DNA of 28,601 nt from the NCBI GenBank assembly GCA_031549605.1, contig JAVBPM010000067.1:1-28601 (forward strand). Direction: 5' to 3'. Positions 16,875 to 22,000 of this stretch are shown in pieces. A program made the translations under genes and the position numbers. Origin of the DNA: WRAI01 sp031549605. GTDB taxonomy: Bacteria > Bacillota > Clostridia > Oscillospirales > UBA929. Positions within the stretch are counted from its first letter, which is position 1. Each line of letters opens with the position of its first letter. Under the pieces are notes generated by a model, which saw nothing but the letters and a program-made list of their open reading frames with translations, was not told the DNA's origin and ran no database searches.

Positions 16875-17417
16875 CTACGGCCGCTCCAGCTCTTCGCCCG
16901 CGCTCTGGCTCGTTTGTGCCAGCAGCTCTGCCATTTGCTTGGCCGACTCGGCGAATCGGGCGACAATGGCCATCTCGGCCGCAGCGCTCCTGCGGATTCT
17001 ATCTATTTGCTCGTCGACGCGCTGCATGCGTTGGTTACAGTCCTCGGCCGCTTGCTTGCGTAGCCGGTCGGCCTCAACACGGGCGTCAAAGATAATTTTT
17101 TCGCCAAAGGCGCGCATATCAGCGGTCTGTCGGCCGGCGTCGCTGTGCGCGGCGTGGCTTTGGGCAAAGCGCTGCTGCCATTCGGCCACCTTTTGCTCCA
17201 GCAGGTGGTTTTCCTGACCCAGCTGACTGATTTTGGCAAGCGCGTTGTCTTCGCGCTGAGTCAGCTCTTGAACCTGTTGGGTCAGTTCGGCCTTTTGAGC
17301 CATTAACTGCTTGATGATTTCGGCGCTGATTTTATTGTTGGCTATCAGCTGGGCACAACGCTCGTCGCGCTCTTGGCTGTCGTGTTGATACGCTCTTCTA
17401 TGCAAAACCGCATTCAT
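16875..17417 (-). CDS. Cytoplasmic coiled-coil protein, DivIVA-like, head of the fibre operon
   Basis: 180-aa soluble protein with no signal peptide or membrane segment. Most of it (about residues 15-170) is predicted coiled coil, rich in Gln/Glu/Ala/Arg heptads (QKAELTQQVQELTQREDNAL). A segment GEKIIFDARVEADRLRKQAA resembles the C-terminal coiled coils of DivIVA/GpsB-type proteins, but the N-terminal DivIVA membrane-binding domain is not evident. AGGAGG lies 7 nt before the ATG. It is first in the operon, so it may position the secretion/fibre machinery at a cell site, but that is inference from position and coiled-coil character only. Confidence 0.65.
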   Translation of the reverse strand: MNAVLHRRAYQHDSQERDERCAQLIANNKISAEIIKQLMAQKAELTQQVQELTQREDNALAKISQLGQENHLLEQKVAEWQQRFAQSHAAHSDAGRQTADMRAFGEKIIFDARVEADRLRKQAAEDCNQRMQRVDEQIDRIRRSAAAEMAIVARFAESAKQMAELLAQTSQSAGEELERP

Positions 17418-17435
17418 TGTGCCGCCTCCTATCCC

Positions 17436-17463
17436 TTGCAGTTACAACGGCATTATATATAAA
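17436..17463 (+). promoter_or_regulatory. Possible promoter of the Crp/Fnr regulator
   Basis: Plus strand: TTGCAG (17436-17441), 16-nt spacer, TATAAA (17458-17463). A second TATAAT at 17516-17521 without a good -35 is an alternative, and would be the kind of site that needs an activator. Confidence 0.35.
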
Positions 17464-17470
17464 ACCGTTG
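17445..17470. promoter_or_regulatory. Inverted repeat around divergent -10 boxes (candidate operator)
   Basis: CAACGG (17445-17450) and CCGTTG (17465-17470) form a 6-bp inverted repeat with a 14-nt AT-only core. Both divergent -10 elements (minus TATAAT 17457-17452, plus TATAAA 17458-17463) lie inside the core, arranged symmetrically about its centre. This would suit a dimeric repressor or switch controlling both genes. It does not match the classic Crp TGTGA-N6-TCACA site. Confidence 0.4.
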
Positions 17471-17480
17471 GCATTGTTTA
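17452..17480 (-). promoter_or_regulatory. Promoter of the SipW/TasA-type fibre operon
   Basis: Minus strand: TAAACA (17480-17475), 17-nt spacer, TATAAT (17457-17452). The -10 is perfect and the -35 matches 4 of 6. It lies about 35 nt upstream of the coiled-coil gene's ATG and overlaps the candidate plus-strand promoter of the Crp/Fnr regulator. Confidence 0.55.
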
Positions 17481-17616
17481 TTTCGTACGACAAGAAAATT
17501 CGGCGGCGGCTGTGTTATAATTTCCCTCCGTCGTCACCGTCTTTCTCTTGCGCACCAGGCTTTCCACGCCTCACGAGGAATTCTATCGGTAAAAAATAGG
17601 AACAAGGAAGCATGCC

Positions 17617-18306
17617 ATGTATGAAGCTTATTATGACGCGCTGGAAAAATCCGACCTCTGCAACGGCATTCCCATGACACGCTACGAGCGTTTTTTGCAA
17701 CAGCTTAAACCGACGATAAAGCACTACCAAAAGGGAGATTTTATCGTGCGCGAGGGCGATTTAGTCGACTTTAACGCCATAATTGTTGGCGGAACCGTGC
17801 TGCAAAAGCGCGACAATGTCGGCGGTACGCAGTCGGTTTACGGCATGCTGCGCGAGGGTCACAGCTTTGGCATGGCCATCATCATGCTGCCCCAGCGGCG
17901 CACCTGGCCCTACGATTACATTGCCAAAACCAACTGCACGCTGCTCATCTTCGCGCGCGAGGACATTGAGCGCGAGCTGTATAATCCGCAGGTCTTTACC
18001 AACGAGATTTTTGTCAACTGGGTGCGAAACGTCAGCACCATGGTCGAACGCAACGTCATTGCGCTGCGTAGCCTGCGAAACATTACCGTGCGGCAGAAAA
18101 TTGCCGCCTTTGCCTGCGAAATGTACGATTTGTTTGGCAAAATGCAGTTTGAAATTCCCTTTAACCGCGAAGAACTGGCCGCCTTTCTCAACATGCCGCA
18201 GTCATCACTGTCGCGCGAGATGGCCAGCATGAAGCAGGACGGCATTATCGACTTTCACAAGTCAACCATCAAAATCCTCGACTTCGACGCGCTGAAAAAC
18301 AAGTAA
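17617..18306 (+). CDS. Crp/Fnr-family transcriptional regulator
   Basis: 229 aa, the family's usual length. N-terminal cyclic-nucleotide-binding-like beta-barrel (about 25-120: YQKGDFIVREGDLVDFNAIIVGG, MLREGHSFGMAIIM), long dimerisation helix (about 130-165) and C-terminal winged helix-turn-helix (about 180-222: FNREELAAFLNMPQSSLSREMASMKQDGII). There is no Fnr-type four-cysteine cluster, and I cannot see a canonical cAMP-binding signature, so the effector is unknown. AAGGAAG precedes the ATG. It is divergent from the fibre operon with overlapping promoters, so control of that operon or of itself is plausible (inference). A terminator begins at the stop codon. Confidence 0.9.
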   Translation: MYEAYYDALEKSDLCNGIPMTRYERFLQQLKPTIKHYQKGDFIVREGDLVDFNAIIVGGTVLQKRDNVGGTQSVYGMLREGHSFGMAIIMLPQRRTWPYDYIAKTNCTLLIFAREDIERELYNPQVFTNEIFVNWVRNVSTMVERNVIALRSLRNITVRQKIAAFACEMYDLFGKMQFEIPFNREELAAFLNMPQSSLSREMASMKQDGIIDFHKSTIKILDFDALKNK

Positions 18307-18343
18307 TCCGCCGAGCGTTGGCTCGGCGGATTGTTGTCTTTTT
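18305..18343 (+). terminator. Terminator of the Crp/Fnr regulator gene
   Basis: Stem ATCCGCCGAGC (18306-18316) pairs with GCTCGGCGGAT (18321-18331) around GTTG and is followed by TGTTGTCTTTTT. The stem starts on the last base of the TAA stop codon. Confidence 0.88.
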
Positions 18344-18362
18344 AAATAAGGTGTGATAGCAT
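18334..18362 (+). promoter_or_regulatory. Promoter of the DUF2750 gene pair
   Basis: TTGTCT (18334-18339), 17-nt spacer and TAGCAT (18357-18362) with an upstream TG (extended -10). It directly follows the regulator's terminator. It overlaps the ATG at 18361, which is another reason to prefer the start at 18406. Confidence 0.4.
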
Positions 18363-18405
18363 GAGGGCAGTGCAACGGCAGTGTGCGCGAGGAGGAGGCA
18401 ACCTC

Positions 18406-18783
18406 ATGAACGAAAAAGCCATAGAAGAGCTGAGCAGCGCACCGGCGCAGAAGCGATATGACCATTTTGTCAACGCGGAGGCAGACAACGACCGGGTGTG
18501 GCTGCTGGGCGACGGCGAGGGCTTTATCAGCTACGAGCACGAGGGCTTTACCCACTATCTCGTCTGGCCGCAGGAGGTCTTTGCTCAGCGCTTTGCCGAC
18601 GTGCGGCAGCCGGACGACACGCCGGTGTCGATGGACGCGCACCGTTTTATGGACAATTTGAAAGGCATGGCAGGCGCGTCTATCCACTTTATGGTGTTTG
18701 CCGTCGAGGGCGCCGATGCGGTCGTGGTCAGCGCCGAGCAGCTGCTCGCCGACCTGACCGATGCCATGGAGCGCGTGGAGTAG
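18406..18783 (+). CDS. DUF2750 family protein
   Basis: 125-aa cytoplasmic protein. ATG 18406 was chosen because GAGGAGGAGG sits 7 nt upstream; the ATG at 18361 has no site and falls in the promoter. The pattern RYDHFVNAEADNDRVWLLGDGEGFISYEHEG, then HYLVWPQEVFAQRF, and ending VVVSAEQLLADL matches my memory of the DUF2750 family. Biochemical role unknown. It is followed after 16 nt by an unrecognised gene, probably co-transcribed. Confidence 0.72.
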   Translation: MNEKAIEELSSAPAQKRYDHFVNAEADNDRVWLLGDGEGFISYEHEGFTHYLVWPQEVFAQRFADVRQPDDTPVSMDAHRFMDNLKGMAGASIHFMVFAVEGADAVVVSAEQLLADLTDAMERVE

Positions 18784-18799
18784 CAAGGAGGGTGGCCGC

Positions 18800-19498
18800 T
18801 TGAAGTTGATTGAAGACATTCGACTCTTTGAAAGCGACGTAGACAACATAGACGGCAATCCCAACCCCACCGATTTTGGCCAGCTGTATCAGTACAACTA
18901 CAGGGACTGGGCAGACATTTCGACGCGCTATCTGTTTAAGCTGCGCGAAATCGGCTTTTCCATGCCCGATTTCACCCATATCTACCTCAATCTGACGCCG
19001 CTGCTGCGCGACGGCGAGACGCGGCTGGCGGCGCGCGCACGCGACCCGTACCATCCTTTTTTTCACTATGTCGACGTCGGGCTGACTGTCGACCGCTTTA
19101 ACGCGCTGAGCCAGCGGGACAAGAGCCGTTTGCTGCTCGACGCCGCGGTCCGCGTCTTGCAGCGCCACTTCTGCCCGTCCGAGGCACAGCGTATCGCCGT
19201 CGAGCATTGCGCCGCTTTCATACGGGAGCAGGGCGCCGAGGCGCCTATCATTTACAAGCACAAGGAAAACGGCGACGATTGCGTTGACATTGTCATGAAG
19301 GTCATCAATTACAATGCGTTCAGACCCAGTGTCAGGATACGGCGCGGCTCACAGCCGCCGGTTGTCTATGTCTTTGACAAAACGCTTGACCGATGCGGCT
19401 TGCTGGCGCGGTTCGGCAGCATCACCATCCATAAACAGTCGGTGGTCATCCACGCACGGCGCACGTCATCCGACAAGCCGCTGCGCTATGACGCCTAG
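18800..19498 (+). CDS. Unrecognised cytoplasmic protein
   Basis: 232 aa from a TTG start with AAGGAGG 8 nt upstream; an in-frame ATG at 18761 overlaps the preceding gene and has no binding site. No signal peptide, membrane helix or motif that I recognise. The N-terminal half is acidic and rich in aromatics (MKLIEDIRLFESDVDNIDGN, FGQLYQYNYRDWADISTRY). The C-terminal half is a beta-rich region (CVDIVMKVINYNAF, PPVVYVFDKTLDR, ITIHKQSVVIHARR). It is co-directional with the DUF2750 gene, so they may work together. It may be a divergent DUF-type protein; I do not assign a function. Confidence 0.65.
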   Translation: MKLIEDIRLFESDVDNIDGNPNPTDFGQLYQYNYRDWADISTRYLFKLREIGFSMPDFTHIYLNLTPLLRDGETRLAARARDPYHPFFHYVDVGLTVDRFNALSQRDKSRLLLDAAVRVLQRHFCPSEAQRIAVEHCAAFIREQGAEAPIIYKHKENGDDCVDIVMKVINYNAFRPSVRIRRGSQPPVVYVFDKTLDRCGLLARFGSITIHKQSVVIHARRTSSDKPLRYDA

Positions 19499-19515
19499 CA
19501 CGTCCCTATCTACAC

Positions 19516-19540
19516 AAAAAACGCGCCACACGGCGCGTTT
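19516..19540 (+). terminator. Hairpin terminator after the 232-aa protein gene
   Basis: AAACGCGCC (19519-19527) pairs with GGCGCGTTT (19532-19540) around ACAC. It lies 18 nt after the stop at 19498, but the downstream T-tract on the plus strand is short (GTTTC), so termination may be weak. Its stem is identical to that of the hairpin at 19792-19813. Confidence 0.5.
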
Positions 19541-19791
19541 CAGACCGTCAAAAAAGCGCGCACCGTAAAACCAGTGTCAGAAAAAAGAGAATACGGCGAC
19601 GCAAAGCTGTGTCTTGATTCTCGACTGACGATTTGTGGCGCATCGACAAGGTCGCTGCGCCACAATGGTTTTACTTGCTGCAGAAACGCTGTCCTAGCGT
19701 ACCATCGCACGCCGACGGACAGCGTTTCTTTGCCTACGCACTTCTTTGTCAGTCTGTCAGCGTGCCAAAAAAACAAGTTTTTGACACGCTG

Positions 19792-19816
19792 AAACGCGCC
19801 TTGCGGCGCGTTTTTT
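19792..19816. terminator. Hairpin terminator at the end of the hen1-pnkp operon
   Basis: AAACGCGCC (19792-19800) pairs with GGCGCGTTT (19805-19813) around TTGC. It is flanked by A/T tracts on both sides (TTTTTT to the right on plus, GTTTCAG to the left reading minus). It lies about 20 nt after the DUF2200 stop (minus strand) and is probably its terminator. Confidence 0.6.
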
Positions 19817-19833
19817 CTATCCCCCCTGCCCGC

Positions 19834-20184
19834 TTACGCGCGCAGGATTTTTTCCATGGGTCGACCCTTGGCCAGCTCGTCGACCAGCTTATCGAGCCAG
19901 CGCACCTTTTGCATCAGCGGGTCTTCAATGTCCTCGACGCGTATGCCGCAGACGGTGCCGGTGATGTTGGCCGCGCTGGCATTGAGCTTGGGCGCCTGGG
20001 CGAAGAAGGTCTCGTAGTCGACGCCGCTGTCGATTTGCGCGCGCAGCGCCGCTTGGTCGTAGCCGGTCAGCCATTCGATGACCATATCGACCTCCAGCTG
20101 TGTGCGGCCCTTGCGCTCGACCTTTTGCACCAGCAGCGGATAGACGCTGGCAAAGGACATTTTGTACACGCGTTGCTTACTCAT
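19834..20184 (-). CDS. DUF2200 family protein
   Basis: 116-aa soluble protein whose pattern MSKQRVYKMSFASVYPLLVQKVERKGRT ... VIEWLTGYDQ ... FFAQAPKLN ... ITGTVCGIRVEDIEDPLMQKVRWLDKLVDELAKG ... MEKILR fits the DUF2200 family over its whole length. No biochemical function is established that I know of. Last gene of the six-gene operon. Its ATG overlaps the VanZ-like gene's end by 8 nt, with AAGGAGG 6 nt upstream, so it is translationally coupled. Confidence 0.85.
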   Translation of the reverse strand: MSKQRVYKMSFASVYPLLVQKVERKGRTQLEVDMVIEWLTGYDQAALRAQIDSGVDYETFFAQAPKLNASAANITGTVCGIRVEDIEDPLMQKVRWLDKLVDELAKGRPMEKILRA

Positions 20185-20731
20185 AAGCAGCCTCCTTTTT
20201 CGTTTTCAGCCCATCGTACAGCGCCAACGCGGCCAGCCCCAGCAGGCAGCCGGCGGCGTTGAGCAGCAGGTCGTCAATGTCAATGACGTTGACCGGCCCG
20301 TGCCATAGCAGGTTAATCAGCGCCTGCAGCGGCTCGATCAGCAACAGCGTCGCCGCGATGATTGTGTAAAAGCCGGCGCGTTTAAGCGACGGAAAATTGG
20401 CGCGCAGCAGCAGCGGAAAGGGCGTGAAAATCAGTGCGTTGCCGAGAAGCTGCAGCCAGTTTCTGTCGGCGAGGTACTCGCCGATCGTCAAAAAAGGCAC
20501 GAGATTGACGTTTTGAAAGGGGTCGCCGTGCTCGTTGAGCAGAAACGTGCGCGTTTTGAACAGCAGCGCGATGGTGGTCATGGCCCACCACAGCCCCAGA
20601 AAGCGCGCGGCAAACAGGCACGCGGCGCGCCGCCTGTCGGCGACAAGCAGCTTGCGGCCAAACAGCAGCAGCCACAGCACGGCAAGGCCGCAGGCGATAA
20701 GCCCGATGGGAAAGATGTCGGAAAGCATCAT
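20177..20731 (-). CDS. VanZ-like membrane protein
   Basis: 184 aa with about five hydrophobic segments (IGLIACGLAVLWLLLFG, FLGLWWAMTTIALLF, LLGNALIFTPFPLLL, FYTIIAATLLLIEPLQALINLL, LLNAAGCLLGLAALALYDGL). It has the VanZ-family landmarks NLVPF near residue 76, GNALIF-P and the conserved DIDDLLLNAAGCLLG near the C-terminus. VanZ-like proteins are linked to envelope and glycopeptide tolerance, but a role here is not shown. It starts 3 nt after the GyrI-like gene's stop, with GGAGGA overlapping that stop. No vanA/B/H/X genes are nearby, so this is not a resistance cluster. Confidence 0.85.
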   Translation of the reverse strand: MMLSDIFPIGLIACGLAVLWLLLFGRKLLVADRRRAACLFAARFLGLWWAMTTIALLFKTRTFLLNEHGDPFQNVNLVPFLTIGEYLADRNWLQLLGNALIFTPFPLLLRANFPSLKRAGFYTIIAATLLLIEPLQALINLLWHGPVNVIDIDDLLLNAAGCLLGLAALALYDGLKTKKEAAYE

Positions 20732-20734
20732 GGG

Positions 20735-21358
20735 CTAAGTCCTCCGTATCGGGTGCCGCAGCACCGTTTTCAGCTTTTCAGGCGCGGTTTTGCGCGGGTC
20801 GGAGAGGTAGATTTCATGGTGACGCCGCGTGTCGTTGATGTCGACGGCGTAGCCCGACTCCACGGCAAAGGCGTCGAGCGCCGCGACGGTGGCCTGTTCG
20901 TCGTCGTACGACCCGGTGTGCAGCACCTGCGCGCACAGCCCCTCGGTCAGCGTCAGCAGCCGCGCGGCGGCGGTATCGAGCGCCGGCTTTTTCTTGGACA
21001 GCGCCGCTTTGGCCTGTTGCAGCACGTCGGCGGTCACAAAGTCGGGCTGGCGAATGAGCAGCGTCCAGACAAAGCGGCTCTTGTCGTCAATGGCCGCGCC
21101 GCCGCCTTTGAAATCGCCGGTCAGCGCCCACAGCCCCTCCAACGGCGGCACAACATACTCCAGCACCGCTTTGCTGGTCATCTTAATGCCGTACGACAGC
21201 CCGTACAGCAGCTCGACGGCGGCTGCGTACGCGGTGCTGGTGTTGGGGTCGCCGCTGCCGTCAACGGCGATAAAGGTCATGGCCGGCACGTCGATAATCG
21301 ACGGCACGGCCGTCGGCGCGTAGAGCGCCTTGTCAACTTTTTTGAAATCAAGCGGCAT
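20735..21358 (-). CDS. GyrI-like small-molecule-binding domain protein
   Basis: 207 aa from ATG 21358 (GAGGTGG just upstream); an in-frame ATG at 21370 overlaps the previous gene. MPLDFKKVDKALYAPTAVPS, then IDVPAMTFIAVDGSGDPNTS, KAVLEYVVPPLEGLWAL, LLIRQPDFVTADVLQQAKAA, the aromatic/acidic ligand region GSYDDEQATVAALDAF and the ending HHEIYLSDPRKTAPEKLKTVLRHP are characteristic of the GyrI-like group with 'DGSGDPN' (COG4832-type). These stand-alone domains bind or hydrolyse small ligands; the substrate here is unknown. It lies 8 nt after the DUF2262 gene. Confidence 0.85.
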   Translation of the reverse strand: MPLDFKKVDKALYAPTAVPSIIDVPAMTFIAVDGSGDPNTSTAYAAAVELLYGLSYGIKMTSKAVLEYVVPPLEGLWALTGDFKGGGAAIDDKSRFVWTLLIRQPDFVTADVLQQAKAALSKKKPALDTAAARLLTLTEGLCAQVLHTGSYDDEQATVAALDAFAVESGYAVDINDTRRHHEIYLSDPRKTAPEKLKTVLRHPIRRT

Positions 21359-21366
21359 GGGCCACC

Positions 21367-21987
21367 TCACTGTGCGAGCGTTCTGTCCATGCGAACAGGG
21401 CCTTGACCGGGCGTTCCGAGCACATCGACGGTGTGGCCGGCGAGCGGGCCGCTGCCTTTGAAGGTGTAGGTGTAGTCGCCGTTGTGGTGCATGCGAATGC
21501 GGTCAAGCGACAGGCAAGAGCTCAGCGACTCGACGTCGAAGCCGGGCAGCCCGCCGACCCGTTCGGCCAGCAACCGATCGGCGGCAAAAGCGCGCATGCC
21601 TTTGTCCCACTCCGTTTGCTGGTAGACAAACTGCTTGATCACGCCGATGCTATACTGCAGCTCGGCGGGCTGGCAGGGCGCAAAGACAACCTGCGCGTGG
21701 CCGTCGCACCACGGGATTACCGTTTCGACCGTACCGTCCGACGGGTTCTTGCGCAGCGCACCCAGCAGCTCGTCCTGACAGACCACCGGCCAGTGCGCGG
21801 TTCTTCGCAGGGTGACAAACCGCAGCACCCACGGCAGCAGGATCATGGCTAAAACGGCCAGCGTTATCAGAATAAAGGGCAGCAGCTGCAACAACCGGCT
21901 CCGACCGCTAATCGTGATAAACAGCACAGCCGCCATGAGCGGCACGCCTATGACAACTTGCAGTAACATGCTACTTGGTTTTTTCAT
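21367..21987 (-). CDS. Membrane protein with DUF2262-like domain
   Basis: 206 aa from ATG 21987 (GAGAGGT 7 nt upstream). An in-frame extension to 22119 lies inside pnkp and is unlikely. Two N-terminal membrane helices (about 6-24 LLQVVIGVPLMAAVLFITI and 31-55 LLQLLPFILITLAVLAMILLPWVL) are followed by a cytoplasmic or extracytoplasmic domain. Its motif TEWDKGMRAFAADRLLAERV ... LDRIRMHHNGDYTYTFKGSGPLAGHTVDVLG fits DUF2262. Function unknown. It begins 13 nt after the pnkp stop, so it belongs to the RNA-repair transcript. Confidence 0.7.
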   Translation of the reverse strand: MKKPSSMLLQVVIGVPLMAAVLFITISGRSRLLQLLPFILITLAVLAMILLPWVLRFVTLRRTAHWPVVCQDELLGALRKNPSDGTVETVIPWCDGHAQVVFAPCQPAELQYSIGVIKQFVYQQTEWDKGMRAFAADRLLAERVGGLPGFDVESLSSCLSLDRIRMHHNGDYTYTFKGSGPLAGHTVDVLGTPGQGPVRMDRTLAQ

Positions 21988-22000
21988 GTTCGCACCTCTC

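Larger units (their letters stand above)
19516..19816. mobile_element. MITE-like noncoding element with 39-bp terminal inverted repeats
   Basis: This gene-free block has imperfect terminal inverted repeats: 19516-19554, and 19778-19816 in inverse orientation. Each reads AAAAAACGCGCC, 4 variable bases, GGCGCGTTTCAG, 3 variable bases, GTCAAAAA. Between them lie further palindromes: TTGTGGCGCA/TGCGCCACAA (19633-19642 and 19656-19665, with a nested CGAC/GTCG), AGAAACGCTGTCC/GGACAGCGTTTCT (19682-19694 and 19717-19729) and CAGCGTGCCAAAAA/TTTTTGACACGCTG (19758-19771 and 19778-19791). The short ORFs here are not credible genes. There is no clean target-site duplication (CTATC occurs near both ends but is offset by 5 bp on the left). 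The outer hairpins could alternatively be two similar terminators of convergent genes. Confidence 0.45.

Noticed and set aside
19540..19776. Small ORFs on both strands in the hairpin-rich gap
   Set aside because: They lie within inverted repeats, have no binding sites, and their lengths follow from the palindromic structure.
20177..20731. VanZ-like gene as evidence for a glycopeptide-resistance cluster
   Set aside because: No vanH, vanA/B, vanX or vanRS-type partners adjoin it. The histidine kinase at 26859-28514 is PhoR-like, lies 6 kb away in a different composition zone, and VanZ-like proteins are common outside resistance operons.
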